From: Oxalobacteraceae bacterium
GTDB lineage: Bacteria; Pseudomonadota; Gammaproteobacteria; Burkholderiales; Burkholderiaceae_D
Direction: 5' to 3'
DNA: 64,000 nucleotides
NCBI GenBank assembly: GCA_021151485.1
Contig: JAGKXB010000005.1
Span: 1-64,000, forward strand
Below the pieces are notes generated by a model that was not told the DNA's origin, did no database searches, and saw nothing but the letters and a program-made list of their open reading frames with translations. Below, one piece after another: positions 23,030 to 32,993 of this stretch (positions are counted from its first letter, which is position 1; each line of letters starts with the position of its first letter). Position numbers and translations under genes: made by a program.

Positions 23030-24445
23030 TTAAGCTGAATAATACATATCAAACTCAACTGGATGCGTAGTCATACGCAAACGTTGAACTTCTTGCATTT
23101 TCAACTCGATGTAAGCATCAATCATGCTATTGCTGAATACACCACCGCGAGTCAAAAATTCTCTGTCATTGTTCAACGCTTCCAATGCTTGATCCAAAGA
23201 AGAACACACTGTTGGGATCAATGCATCTTCTTCTGGTGGCAAGTGGTACAAATCTTTAGAAGCAGCTTCACCTGGATGAATTTTGTTTTGCACGCCATCC
23301 AAACCTGCCATCAACAATGCTGCAAAACACAAATACGGATTCGCCAAAGGATCTGGGAAACGTGTTTCGATGCGACGTGCTTTTGGATTAGGCACGTGTG
23401 GAATACGGATAGATGCCGAACGATTACGTGCAGAATAAGCCAACTTAACTGGTGCTTCGTAACCTGGAACCAAGCGTTTATAGGAATTTGTACCAGGATT
23501 GGTAATCGCATTCAATGCGCGCGCATGTTTGATGATACCGCCGATGTAATACAAAGCGAAATCAGACAAACCGGCATAACCATCACCAGCAAACAAATTC
23601 TTACCATCTTTCCAAATCGATTGATGCACATGCATACCAGAACCGTTGTCACCAACGACTGGTTTAGGCATGAAAGTTGCTGTTTTACCATACGCATGAG
23701 CAACGTTGCAGACCACGTATTTCAAATTCTGCGTCCAGTCAGCACGTTCAACCAAGGTAGAAAAACGGGTACCGATTTCATTTTGACCAGCACCAGCTAC
23801 TTCGTGGTGATGCACTTCAACTGGAATACCCATAGCTTCCAATATCAAACACATTTCAGAGCGCATATCCTGGAAACTATCGACTGGTGGCACGGGGAAA
23901 TACCCCCCCTTAACTGCTGGACGATGAGCAAGATTACCACCTTCGGTCTTAGCACCAGTACTCCATGAAGCTTCGTCGGAATCAATCTTCACAAAGCAAC
24001 CGGACATGTCGGTATTCCACCGCACGCCATCAAAAATGAAGAATTCAGGCTCTGGACCAAAATAAGCGGTGTCACCCAAACCGGAAGATTTCAAATACGC
24101 TTCAGCACGCTTGGCGATGGAGCGTGGATCTCTGTCATAGCCTTTACCATCAGAAGGTTCAACCACGTCACATTGCATGAACAATGTGGTTTCTCCCATA
24201 AAAGGATCAATATTGGCAGTATTAGGATCCGGCATCAGAATCATGTCCGATGCTTCGATACCTTTCCAACCAGCAATGGATGAGCCATCGAATGCGTGAC
24301 CGGATTCAAATTTATCCATATCAAAATGCGAAACAGGAACAGTCACATGCTGCTCTTTACCTCTCGTATCCGCAAAGCGAAAATCAACGAATTTGACTTC
24401 ATTGTCTTTCACCATTTTCAACACTTCTGCTGCCGTAATTGCCAT
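23030..24445 (-). CDS. glnA: Glutamine synthetase type I
   Basis: Makes glutamine from glutamate, ammonia and ATP, the main ammonium assimilation enzyme, as a dodecamer. The 471 residues are normal for the GSI-beta class. Metal ligands lie in [10 protein letters not shown] and in the [14 protein letters not shown] block; the ATP-binding [12 protein letters not shown] segment is intact. The adenylylation tyrosine is present at Y400 in DLYHLPPE, so control by GlnE is expected. AGGAG lies before the ATG. The 217-base upstream spacer should hold its promoter; I searched it by eye for a sigma-54 site and found none convincing. Confidence 0.99.
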   Translation of the reverse strand: MAITAAEVLKMVKDNEVKFVDFRFADTRGKEQHVTVPVSHFDMDKFESGHAFDGSSIAGWKGIEASDMILMPDPNTANIDPFMGETTLFMQCDVVEPSDGKGYDRDPRSIAKRAEAYLKSSGLGDTAYFGPEPEFFIFDGVRWNTDMSGCFVKIDSDEASWSTGAKTEGGNLAHRPAVKGGYFPVPPVDSFQDMRSEMCLILEAMGIPVEVHHHEVAGAGQNEIGTRFSTLVERADWTQNLKYVVCNVAHAYGKTATFMPKPVVGDNGSGMHVHQSIWKDGKNLFAGDGYAGLSDFALYYIGGIIKHARALNAITNPGTNSYKRLVPGYEAPVKLAYSARNRSASIRIPHVPNPKARRIETRFPDPLANPYLCFAALLMAGLDGVQNKIHPGEAASKDLYHLPPEEDALIPTVCSSLDQALEALNNDREFLTRGGVFSNSMIDAYIELKMQEVQRLRMTTHPVEFDMYYSA

Positions 24446-24662
24446 GTAAATCTCCTATAAGAGAAAAAAAATGATGTTTATGTAGTCTTGTTGTAATTAG
24501 TGCACATATCGAATCGAACGCTTAACTAACTGTCTAATTACCTAATTAATCTAATCAATATACCTAACCCTGTATTTTATCCTTTTTGGACAAAACACAG
24601 TAAACAATACCTTTCAGCCTTTATGCCTACGGCATTAATAACAAAAAACAACCGAAAGTTAA

Positions 24663-25259
24663 TTAAAATTTAAGAAAATGTTCACGGTAATAACGCAACT
24701 CTTCGATGGATTCAATAATGTCAGCGAGCGCCGTATGTTTTTGATGTTTTTTAAAACCACTAGCAATCTCTGGTTTCCAACGTTTGCATAACTCTTTCAG
24801 CGTCGAAACATCCAAATTACGGTAGTGAAAGAACTTCTCCAATTTCGGCATGCTACGCGCCATGAAACGACGATCCTGGCAAATACTATTGCCACACATG
24901 GGAGATTTTCCTGCTTTGACGAAATGTTTTAAAAAAGCAAGAATGGCAGCTTCAGCATCCGCCTCAGTAAGTGTGGAGAATTTCACTCTGTCAATCAAAC
25001 CAGAGCGTCCATGCGTTCCTTTATTCCAGGCATCCATACCATCCAAAATAACATCGGGTTGATGGATAGCAAAAACAGGACCTTCAGCCAGGATATTTAA
25101 ATTCAAATCTGTCACCACAACTGCGACTTCGATAATCCGATCAGTGTCTGGGTTCAAGCCAGTCATTTCCATATCCACCCAAATCAAATTGTATTCATTC
25201 GGACGTACTGGCTCGCCAGATACAGACGTTGGCGCGGTTAATTCTGTCGCTTGTGACAT
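24663..25259 (-). CDS. orn: Oligoribonuclease
   Basis: A 3'-to-5' exonuclease that degrades 2-5 nucleotide RNAs and pGpG, linking RNA turnover with cyclic-di-GMP removal. It belongs to the DEDDh family: D29 and E31 in WVDMEMTGL, later aspartates in the middle motif, and the histidine/aspartate of the KHTALADI motif. It is 198 residues, with an N-terminal extension of about 18 residues before the conserved core. It is divergent from the M48 protease with only 60 bases between starts. The pGpG role is relevant to the cyclic-di-GMP protein at 42.6 kb. Confidence 0.97.
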   Translation of the reverse strand: MSQATELTAPTSVSGEPVRPNEYNLIWVDMEMTGLNPDTDRIIEVAVVVTDLNLNILAEGPVFAIHQPDVILDGMDAWNKGTHGRSGLIDRVKFSTLTEADAEAAILAFLKHFVKAGKSPMCGNSICQDRRFMARSMPKLEKFFHYRNLDVSTLKELCKRWKPEIASGFKKHQKHTALADIIESIEELRYYREHFLKF

Positions 25260-25319
25260 AATTCTTCTTTCATTAAATTAATTGCATTAATCAACCCGTC
25301 ATTTTCTCACAGGCACAGA

Positions 25320-26606
25320 ATGAATTCATCCGCGTTTACCGTTTTGTTTGTCGCTTTTTTATTTCTTAGTCTGGCACTACGTTTTTGGCTAGCTTCGCGT
25401 CAAATACGTCACGTAATGACGCATCGCCACGCTGTACCGGCTGAATTCGCAGAAAAAATCTCGTTGGAAGCACATCAAAAAGCGGCGGATTACACCATTA
25501 CAAAAACAAAATTTGGGCAAATTTTATTACTCGTTAACACTGCTGTATTAGTGGGTTTTACCTTGCTAGGCGGTTTGCAATGGCTATCCAACACATTATT
25601 TGCAATCAGCGGACCTGGCATGTGGTATCAAATCGGCTTGTTGGTCGCCTTTACCTGCATTTCAAGCCTGATTGATTTGCCTTTTGATTACTACAGGCAG
25701 TTTGTACTGGAGGAAAAATTTGGCTTCAATAAAATGCGCCCCGGTTTATTCTTTGCTGACATGATCAAAGGCGCTGTGCTAGGTGCAGTGATCGGCTTGC
25801 CTCTCGTCTGGGTAGTACTGAGTTTGATGGAAAAATCCGGCGATTTATGGTGGTTATATGCCTGGCTAGTGTGGAGTGGATTTCAGCTATTAATGTTGGT
25901 CTTGTATCCGAGCGTCATCGCCCCGCTCTTTAATAAATTTACCCCGTTGGAAGAAGGCGACGTACGTAGCCGAATTGAAGGCTTGATGCAACGCACAGGA
26001 TTTGCATCCAAAGGCTTGTTTGTCATGGATGGTTCAAAACGCAGCGCGCATGGCAATGCCTATTTTTCCGGCTTTGGTGCAGCCAAACGGATTGTGTTTT
26101 TCGATACCTTGTTGTCACGCCTGACCGCGCCAGAAATCGAAGCTGTGCTGGCGCATGAGTTGGGACATTTCAAACACAAACACATCATCAAACGCATCGT
26201 CACCTTGTTTGCGCTGTCACTAGCTTTTCTTGCTTTGCTCGGTTATTTGAAAAACCAGGTCTGGTTTTATAGTGGTTTAGGCATTGATCCACACTTATTG
26301 GCACCAGCCAATGACAATGCCATGGCGCTGATTTTGTTTATGTTGGCATTGCCAGTCTTCACTTTCCCACTTTCACCACTCAGCTCAATCAGCTCACGCA
26401 AGCATGAATTTGAAGCCGATGCGTTTGCCGCTCAGCAAACCAATGCGCAGGATTTGGTATCCGCTTTGGTCAAAATGTATGAAGACAATGCGTCGACCTT
26501 AACGCCTGACCCTCTCCACAGTGCGTTTTATGATTCTCATCCACCTGCGCATATACGGATCGAAAAGCTGCTGCATGCCTCTAAACGATCAACACAATCA
26601 GCTTAA
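25320..26606 (+). CDS. M48-family membrane metallopeptidase (Ste24-like)
   Basis: An integral-membrane zinc protease of 428 residues related to CAAX prenyl protease Ste24, with five to seven hydrophobic helices. The zinc motif is HELGH (279-283), and the third ligand is the glutamate in HEFEADAFA near residue 362. Its substrate is not known; bacterial homologues are thought to act in membrane-protein quality control. Its TAA stop is followed immediately by the rsgA open frame, so the two are cotranscribed. orn diverges upstream. Confidence 0.93.
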   Translation: MNSSAFTVLFVAFLFLSLALRFWLASRQIRHVMTHRHAVPAEFAEKISLEAHQKAADYTITKTKFGQILLLVNTAVLVGFTLLGGLQWLSNTLFAISGPGMWYQIGLLVAFTCISSLIDLPFDYYRQFVLEEKFGFNKMRPGLFFADMIKGAVLGAVIGLPLVWVVLSLMEKSGDLWWLYAWLVWSGFQLLMLVLYPSVIAPLFNKFTPLEEGDVRSRIEGLMQRTGFASKGLFVMDGSKRSAHGNAYFSGFGAAKRIVFFDTLLSRLTAPEIEAVLAHELGHFKHKHIIKRIVTLFALSLAFLALLGYLKNQVWFYSGLGIDPHLLAPANDNAMALILFMLALPVFTFPLSPLSSISSRKHEFEADAFAAQQTNAQDLVSALVKMYEDNASTLTPDPLHSAFYDSHPPAHIRIEKLLHASKRSTQSA

Positions 26607-26615
26607 GTGAACCGG

Positions 26616-27533
26616 ATGACAACAATCACAGGCACCATCATTGCCGCACACGGGCGCCATTATCTGGCATCCGCAGTGACGGATGCGGGTATGCAGCATT
26701 TGCAATGCGTCACACGCGGTAAGAAAAGCAATGTGGCGGTTGGCGACATCGTGCAGCTCACTTTAACCTCGACCGATCAAGCCGTGATTGAATCGATTGC
26801 TGAACGCAAAACCCTGCTCTATCGCTCGGATCAATACAAATCCAAATTGTTAGCTGCCAATGTCACCCAGCTCTTTATTGTGGTGGCAACTGAACCTGGT
26901 TTTTCTGATGATTTGATTTCACGTGCCTTAGTGGCAGCCGATGCCGCCGGCATCACAGCGCATATTGTGCTGAATAAAACGGACGTCGCTCATTTACTTG
27001 AAAAGACCAGAGAGCGCTTGGCAATGTATGCGGCGCTAGGCTATCCGATTCATGAAGTATCCGCACGTGCGCAACCAGAAGCTGCGTGCGCTACCTTAGC
27101 TCCTTTGTTAGCGGGACAATCAACGATTTTGATCGGACAATCGGGCATGGGAAAATCTTCTTTGATCAATCTTTTAGTGCCGAATGCAGATATTACGACG
27201 CGCGAAATTTCAACTGCCTTGGACACAGGCAAACACACCACGACTTTTACCCGTTTATACCCATATCAATCGGTATCCGAAGCCGATACTGGTACAATCA
27301 TCGATTCGCCCGGATTCCAAGAGTTTGGCTTATATCATTTGTCGGAAGGTATGTTAGAACGCGCTTTTCGGGAATTTTCTCCCCATTTAGGAAGGTGTAA
27401 ATACTATAATTGCCACCACGTGATTGAGCCAGGTTGCGCTATTTTGGCAGCGGTCGAGAAACAGCACATTACTCCCATGCGTCATGCACTGTATACACAA
27501 TTGCTGCATGAATCCTCGCAAACGCTGTATTAA
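26616..27533 (+). CDS. rsgA: Ribosome small-subunit GTPase RsgA
   Basis: A circularly permuted GTPase that checks 30S subunit maturation. It has an N-terminal OB fold, then G4 (NKTD), then G1 (GQSGMGKSS) and G3 (DSPGFQEF), the permuted order that defines the family. A C-terminal zinc knuckle follows ([14 protein letters not shown]). The ATG at 26616 starts [20 protein letters not shown] at 26607, directly after the upstream stop, is the alternative and would add three residues. It is translationally coupled to the M48 gene. Confidence 0.97.
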   Translation: MTTITGTIIAAHGRHYLASAVTDAGMQHLQCVTRGKKSNVAVGDIVQLTLTSTDQAVIESIAERKTLLYRSDQYKSKLLAANVTQLFIVVATEPGFSDDLISRALVAADAAGITAHIVLNKTDVAHLLEKTRERLAMYAALGYPIHEVSARAQPEAACATLAPLLAGQSTILIGQSGMGKSSLINLLVPNADITTREISTALDTGKHTTTFTRLYPYQSVSEADTGTIIDSPGFQEFGLYHLSEGMLERAFREFSPHLGRCKYYNCHHVIEPGCAILAAVEKQHITPMRHALYTQLLHESSQTLY

Positions 27534-27590
27534 AAATAAATAAAATTAATTAAAAATTAATCAATTCAATACAAAATACAATTTACGTTG

Positions 27591-27611
27591 TTTTTACGTT
27601 TTTTACGTTGC
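27591..27611. repeat. Tandem TTTACGTT units before argF
   Basis: Three near-adjacent copies of a TTTACGTT(G) unit lie immediately before the argF start, where a ribosome-binding site would normally be; no Shine-Dalgarno sequence is visible. It is likely slippage-derived, but it sits in the translation initiation region. Confidence 0.55.
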
Positions 27612-27612
27612 T

Positions 27613-28527
27613 ATGCCAATCAAACATTTTCTGCAATTTTCTGACTTTACATTAGACGAATTTGAATACGTGATTAAACGTACACATTTGATCAAACGTA
27701 AATTCAAAGCCTATGAACCCCACCATCCTTTAATCGATCGCACGCTGGTGATGGTGTTTGAAAAAAATTCCACCCGTACCCGTTTATCGTTTGAAGCAGG
27801 AATGCATCAGCTCGGCGGTGCGGCGATTTATTTAAATACCCGCGACAGTCAGTTGGGACGTGGCGAGCCAGTTGAAGATGCAGCACAAGTTATGTCCCGC
27901 ATGTGCGACATCATCATGGTGCGAACTTTTGGACAAGAAATCATTGAGCGCTTCGCGGCCAATTCGCGCGTGCCCGTCATCAATGGTTTGACCAACGAGC
28001 ATCATCCTTGTCAGGTATTGGCCGACGTATTCACCTTTATCGAGCAACGTGGCTCGATTGCTGGCAAAACCGTGGCTTGGATAGGCGATGCTAACAATAT
28101 GCTGTATTCCTGGTTGCAAGCGGCGCAAGTATTCAATTTTCACCTGAATGTTTCCACACCCAAAGGTTACGAGTTAAATCGTGAGTTGGTCGCAACAGAC
28201 AATGCAAATTACACCTTGTTCCCCAACCCATCCGACGCCTGTGCCGGCGCACATCTGGTGACAACCGATGTCTGGACCAGCATGGGCTACGAAAAAGAAA
28301 ATGCTGCGCGCTTACAAGCGTTTGACGGTTGGATCGTCGACCAGGCCAAAATGCAACGTGCTCAACCTGATGCCTTATTCATGCACTGCCTGCCCGCCCA
28401 TCGTGGCGAAGAAGTAGCAGCAGAGGTCATAGATGGCCCACAATCCATCGTCTGGGAAGAGGCAGAAAATCGTCTGCACGTTCAAAAAGCACTGATGGAA
28501 TATCTGCTGCTAGGACGTATTTCTTAA
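27613..28527 (+). CDS. argF: Ornithine carbamoyltransferase
   Basis: Transfers the carbamoyl group to ornithine to give citrulline. The 304 residues are the standard length. The carbamoyl-phosphate loop is STRTR (53-57), the HPCQ motif is present as HHPCQVLAD, and the ornithine-binding cysteine lies in HCLPAHRGEEV. argG starts 52 bases downstream, so two successive arginine-pathway enzymes are encoded in order. The carbamoyl phosphate comes from CarAB. Confidence 0.98.
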   Translation: MPIKHFLQFSDFTLDEFEYVIKRTHLIKRKFKAYEPHHPLIDRTLVMVFEKNSTRTRLSFEAGMHQLGGAAIYLNTRDSQLGRGEPVEDAAQVMSRMCDIIMVRTFGQEIIERFAANSRVPVINGLTNEHHPCQVLADVFTFIEQRGSIAGKTVAWIGDANNMLYSWLQAAQVFNFHLNVSTPKGYELNRELVATDNANYTLFPNPSDACAGAHLVTTDVWTSMGYEKENAARLQAFDGWIVDQAKMQRAQPDALFMHCLPAHRGEEVAAEVIDGPQSIVWEEAENRLHVQKALMEYLLLGRIS

Positions 28528-28579
28528 TACCAATTACCAATATAAATAATTAAACAATTCATTTCTTAGAAAGACCAAT

Positions 28580-29809
28580 ATGAGCGATGTAAAAAAAGTT
28601 GTTTTGGCGTATTCCGGCGGGCTCGATACTTCTGTGATTTTGAAATGGTTGCAAGATCATTATCAATGTGAAATTGTGACCTTCACCGCTGACCTCGGCC
28701 AAGGTGAAGAGCTGGAACCAGCTCGTGCCAAAGCGCTTAAATTTGGCATCAAACCAGAAAATATTTACATCGACGACGTGCGCGAAGAATTCGTGCGCGA
28801 TTTCGTGTTTCCTATGTTCCGTGCTAACACCGTGTATGAAGGCGAATACTTGCTCGGTACATCGATCGCCCGCCCCTTGATTGCCAAACGTTTGATTGAA
28901 ATTGCACGTGCCACTGGCGCCGATGCCATTTCCCACGGCGCAACCGGCAAAGGCAACGATCAAGTTCGTTTTGAACTCGGCGCTTACGCCTTGATGCCAG
29001 GAGTCAAAATCATCGCTCCGTGGCGCGAATGGGATTTGCTGTCGCGTGAAAAATTATTGAAATATGCAGAAGATGCTGGCATCGAAATCGACATGAAACA
29101 CAAAAACGGTGGTGCGCCGTATTCTATGGACGCCAATCTGTTGCATATCAGCTTCGAAGGCCGTCATTTGGAAAACCCCAGCGCAGAAGCAGAAGAAACC
29201 ATGTGGCGCTGGACTGTCAGCCCAGAAGCGGCGCCCAACGAAGCAGAATACCTCGACATTGAATACGAAAAAGGCGATATCGTGGCCTTGAACGGCAAAC
29301 GCCTCTCACCCGCTAGCGTGTTAACCGAATTAAACCGCTTGGGTGGCAAACACGGCATCGGCCGCCTTGATCTGGTGGAAAACCGCTACGTCGGCATGAA
29401 ATCCCGCGGCTGCTACGAAACCCCAGGCGGCACCATCATGCTACGCGCCCACCGCGCCATCGAATCCATCACTTTGGATCGTGAAGTCGCGCATTTGAAA
29501 GACGATTTGATGCCACGCTACGCTTCCATGATTTACAACGGCTACTGGTGGGCACCAGAACGCGTCGCGCTGCAAACCTTGATTGATCACACACAACAAT
29601 GCGTCAACGGCTGGGTGCGCTTAAAACTGTACAAAGGCAATGTCATCGTCGTAGCCCGCGATTCCAAAACAGACTCGCTGTTCGACATGAACATCGCTAC
29701 TTTCGACGAAGACGGCGGTGCTTACAACCAAGCCGATGCAGGCGGATTCATCAAACTCAACGCCTTGCGCATGCGGATTGCTGCGATTGCACGGGAAAAA
29801 TCCAAGTAA
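28580..29809 (+). CDS. argG: Argininosuccinate synthase
   Basis: Joins citrulline and aspartate, using ATP, to argininosuccinate. The 409 residues fit the shorter type I family. The N-terminal pyrophosphatase-type P-loop is AYSGGLDTS (residues 9-17), followed by [15 protein letters not shown] and the ESITLDRE segment. G+C looks higher toward the end of this gene than in argF. A large palindrome follows 10 bases after the stop and probably ends the argFG transcript. Confidence 0.98.
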   Translation: MSDVKKVVLAYSGGLDTSVILKWLQDHYQCEIVTFTADLGQGEELEPARAKALKFGIKPENIYIDDVREEFVRDFVFPMFRANTVYEGEYLLGTSIARPLIAKRLIEIARATGADAISHGATGKGNDQVRFELGAYALMPGVKIIAPWREWDLLSREKLLKYAEDAGIEIDMKHKNGGAPYSMDANLLHISFEGRHLENPSAEAEETMWRWTVSPEAAPNEAEYLDIEYEKGDIVALNGKRLSPASVLTELNRLGGKHGIGRLDLVENRYVGMKSRGCYETPGGTIMLRAHRAIESITLDREVAHLKDDLMPRYASMIYNGYWWAPERVALQTLIDHTQQCVNGWVRLKLYKGNVIVVARDSKTDSLFDMNIATFDEDGGAYNQADAGGFIKLNALRMRIAAIAREKSK

Positions 29810-29819
29810 TACTTTTACT

Positions 29820-29908
29820 CCGTCGCTCCCGCAGTTTTAGGCGGGAATCCAGTGGCGTTGAAACGGCAAAAGTCACTGGGCTCCCGCCTAAAACCGCGGG
29901 AGCGACGG
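29820..29908. repeat. Palindromic dispersed repeat, full copy
   Basis: Two 35-base arms (29820-29854 and 29874-29908) are inverted copies with three mismatches. Each contains CGTCGCTCCCGC and TAGGCGGGAA-like blocks, enclosing a 19-base loop. It lies between argG and the flavoprotein gene. The left arm matches 59850-59883 at 29 of 34 positions, and a shorter relative lies at 4653. It could work as a terminator, but the long arms and extra copies suggest a REP- or MITE-like element. Confidence 0.85.
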
Positions 29909-29979
29909 AAATTAAAGCAATACATTCTGCTTGACGCGAATAACAGTATTTACGATTCACACACCATTCGAAATCCCCC

Positions 29980-31599
29980 ATGTTGCGACTGAATGAAATC
30001 AAGCTTCCTCTCGACCATCCTGAGGAAGCGATTAAACAAGCGATTCTTGAGAAACTCAACATCACTGAAAGCATGTTGCTTAGTTATTCGGTGTTTCGCC
30101 GTGGCTATGATGCACGCAAGAAGACAGCGATTATTTTCATTTATTCACTGGATGTGGCCACGACTGATGATGCGGGGTTATTGCAACGTTTCCAGCATGA
30201 TCCGCACGTCTTGGCTACGCCTGACATGGAATATCGTTTTGTCGTGCAGGCGTCGCAGCAACCTGCTGCTGCAAAGAAAGCACGGCCAGTTGTCATTGGT
30301 TGCGGTCCTTGCGGTTTGTTTGCTGGCTTGATTTTGGCGCAAATGGGATTTCGTCCGATTATTTTAGAGCGTGGCAAGACTGTACGTGAACGGACTAAAG
30401 ATACGTTTGGTTTGTGGCGTAAAAGGGAGTTACATCCTGAATCAAATGTACAGTTTGGCGAAGGTGGCGCGGGGACGTTTTCTGACGGAAAACTATATAG
30501 CCAAATCAAAGATCCCAAACATTATGGACGTAAAGTATTGACTGAGTTCGTGCAAGCCGGCGCACCGCCGGAAATTTTGTATGTCAGCAAACCCCATATC
30601 GGCACATTCAGGCTCGTCAAAATGGTGGAGCAAATGCGCGCCAGTATTGAGTCCTTGGGCGGTGAATTCCGTTTTGAGCACCGCGTAGATGATATTCAAA
30701 TAGAAGATGGCAAAGTGCGTGGCCTCATCCTGTCGGATGGTTCACGGATTGAAACCGAACATGTGGTACTGGCAGTCGGCCATAGCGCGCGTGACACCTT
30801 TCACATGTTGCATCAACGTGGCGTCCACATCGTCGCCAAGCCATTTTCGATTGGATTCCGAATCGAACATCCGCAATCCTTAATCGATCGTTGCCGTTTT
30901 GGCCCCAATGCAGGCAATCCTTTACTAGGCGCCGCGGATTACAAACTGGTACATCACTGCAGCAATGGGCGTTCGGTCTATAGTTTTTGCATGTGCCCAG
31001 GCGGCACGGTGGTGGCGGCGGCTTCAGAACCTGGTCGTCTGGTGACGAATGGGATGAGCCAATACTCACGCAACGAGCGCAATGCCAATAGCGCCATCGT
31101 AGTCGGCATTACGCCAGCTGATTATCCTGACTATCCAAGCAATCCTTTAGCTGGCATTAACTTCCAAAGGCATTGGGAAGAACGTGCTTTTGTACTAGGC
31201 GGCAGCAATTACAACGCGCCTGGGCAACTGGTGGGTGACTTCTTGGCCAATCAACCTTCCACCACCTTAGGTTCTGTCATTCCCTCCTACAAACCTGGCG
31301 TGCAATTAGGCGACCTCAGCACCAGCTTGCCGGATTATGCGATTACAGCCATACGTGAAGCCCTGCCCGCTTTTGGCAAACAAATCAAAGGTTTTGACGT
31401 TCGTGATGCGATGTTGACAGGGGTAGAAACACGCACCTCCTCCCCCATCTGCATACAACGCAACGAACATTACCAAAGCGTGAACACCCAAGGCTTATTT
31501 CCCGCTGGCGAAGGTGCCGGTTACGCCGGTGGCATTCTCTCCGCTGCGATTGATGGCATTAAAGTGGCGGAGGCAGTGGCGTTGAGTTTGGTTGCTTGA
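29980..31599 (+). CDS. FAD-dependent dehydrogenase (COG2509 type)
   Basis: A predicted flavoprotein of 539 residues. An N-terminal domain of about 90 residues is followed by a dinucleotide-binding fold starting at VVIGCGPCGLFAG, ending its second strand with ILERGK. The central region carries the QFGEGGAGTFSDGKL motif characteristic of the family, and the C-terminal FAD-contacting motif is GEGAGYAGGILSAAIDG. Homologues are widespread, but no confirmed substrate is known to me. It appears monocistronic, between the palindromic repeat and the CNNM transporter. Confidence 0.88.
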   Translation: MLRLNEIKLPLDHPEEAIKQAILEKLNITESMLLSYSVFRRGYDARKKTAIIFIYSLDVATTDDAGLLQRFQHDPHVLATPDMEYRFVVQASQQPAAAKKARPVVIGCGPCGLFAGLILAQMGFRPIILERGKTVRERTKDTFGLWRKRELHPESNVQFGEGGAGTFSDGKLYSQIKDPKHYGRKVLTEFVQAGAPPEILYVSKPHIGTFRLVKMVEQMRASIESLGGEFRFEHRVDDIQIEDGKVRGLILSDGSRIETEHVVLAVGHSARDTFHMLHQRGVHIVAKPFSIGFRIEHPQSLIDRCRFGPNAGNPLLGAADYKLVHHCSNGRSVYSFCMCPGGTVVAAASEPGRLVTNGMSQYSRNERNANSAIVVGITPADYPDYPSNPLAGINFQRHWEERAFVLGGSNYNAPGQLVGDFLANQPSTTLGSVIPSYKPGVQLGDLSTSLPDYAITAIREALPAFGKQIKGFDVRDAMLTGVETRTSSPICIQRNEHYQSVNTQGLFPAGEGAGYAGGILSAAIDGIKVAEAVALSLVA

Positions 31600-31667
31600 A
31601 CCGCCCCACCCTCAATAAAAACAAGACCTGATGTATAGTGACAGGCTGTTCAACAACTAGCTTCTAT

Positions 31668-32993
31668 ATGGAAAGCATTCTTTTAATGATCGTTGCCATA
31701 GCGCTCGTCGCGCTAAATGGTTTTTTCGTGGCAGCAGAATTTAGTCTTGTTAAATTACGACCAACGCGCATTCGTGCAATTGCTAAAAAACATGGTTTGC
31801 TGGGGCGTATTCTCACTAAAGTACATGGCCAACTGGATGCTTATTTATCTGCTTGCCAACTCGGTATTACCTTAGCTTCGCTTGGTTTGGGCTGGATTGG
31901 TGAGCCTGCATTTGCTAATTTGCTTTCGCCTTTGTTTCACCTAACTGGCATCACGAATCAAGAAATTATCCATAGCATTTCATTTGCTTTCGCCTTTTTT
32001 GTCATTTCGTTTCTGCATATCGTGGTTGGGGAATTGGCGCCAAAATCGATGGCGATTCGCAATCCGGACAAAATTGGCTTGTGGAGCGCATTGCCACTTT
32101 ATGGTTTTTATTGGTTGATGTATCCAGCAATCTGGATGCTGAATGCCAGCGCCAACTGGGTATTACGATTGGCAGGCCTAGATAACACAGGACATATGCA
32201 GGATAGCCATTATTCTGCGGAAGAACTCAAGCTGATTCTGCGTACCAGTCGCCCTGACGGCAAGTTCACGCATGACGAATGGAATGTGCTGGCGCAAATT
32301 CTGGATTTCAGCAAACTACAAGTGTCCGATTGTATGCGTCCGATTCATGAGCTGGTATTTTTGCAGAAAAACAAATCCTGGCAAGACAACATGGACATCA
32401 TTGCCGCCAATCGATTCAGCCGTTACCCTTACTTTGATGCAGAACACAAAGTAATGGGAATGATTCATCTCAAAGATTTATTTTTAGCACAACAAGAAGG
32501 TAAATCCATTGCCAATCTGGATGAGTATTTACGCCCAATACAACACGTGACACCACATCTGTCTGCTTTGGAGCTGTTCCGCCGCTCCCGCAAAGGCGCA
32601 CCACATTTCATCATGGTGACAGAACCAGGAAACAGCGTGCAGGGATTTCTAACACTGGATAACTTGCTCAGCGCGTTGGTGGGAGAAATTTCTGATGAAT
32701 TCCGTCAAAGTGACAATGAATGGACACGTCTCAACGATGGTAGTTTGATAGGCAAAGGCAGCATGCCTATTTTTACGCTAGAACGTATTTTAGGTATCGA
32801 TATTGAAAACGAAAAGTTCAATCTGGAAGACGCCGAATCCGTAGGTGGACTGATTATGGAGAAACTAGGAGATATTCCCAAAGAGGGGCAACGCATCATT
32901 TTTGAACAATTCGATATTTTGATCAAACAAATGCATGGGCCACGTATTGCATTAGTGCAAGTATTTCCTAAAGAGTTAGCTGCAAAGATGTGA
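31668..32993 (+). CDS. CNNM/TlyC-family transporter with CBS domains
   Basis: A membrane protein of the CNNM/CorC group (often labelled hemolysin), whose characterised members handle magnesium or cobalt efflux. About 441 residues. The DUF21 membrane domain (about 1-190, several helices starting at MESILLMIVAIALVALNGFFVAAEFSL), two CBS domains (about 205-335) and a C-terminal CorC_HlyC domain are present. The ATG at 31668 is preferred over an in-frame GTG ten codons earlier because the helix begins there. It converges on nnr with an 18-base overlap. A decayed copy of its 3' end lies at 36491-36629. Confidence 0.92.
   Translation: MESILLMIVAIALVALNGFFVAAEFSLVKLRPTRIRAIAKKHGLLGRILTKVHGQLDAYLSACQLGITLASLGLGWIGEPAFANLLSPLFHLTGITNQEIIHSISFAFAFFVISFLHIVVGELAPKSMAIRNPDKIGLWSALPLYGFYWLMYPAIWMLNASANWVLRLAGLDNTGHMQDSHYSAEELKLILRTSRPDGKFTHDEWNVLAQILDFSKLQVSDCMRPIHELVFLQKNKSWQDNMDIIAANRFSRYPYFDAEHKVMGMIHLKDLFLAQQEGKSIANLDEYLRPIQHVTPHLSALELFRRSRKGAPHFIMVTEPGNSVQGFLTLDNLLSALVGEISDEFRQSDNEWTRLNDGSLIGKGSMPIFTLERILGIDIENEKFNLEDAESVGGLIMEKLGDIPKEGQRIIFEQFDILIKQMHGPRIALVQVFPKELAAKM

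Noticed and set aside
24446..24662. A sigma-54 or NtrC-type promoter upstream of glnA
   Set aside because: GTGCAC occurs once at about 24501, but no TGGCAC-N5-TTGC spacing was found.
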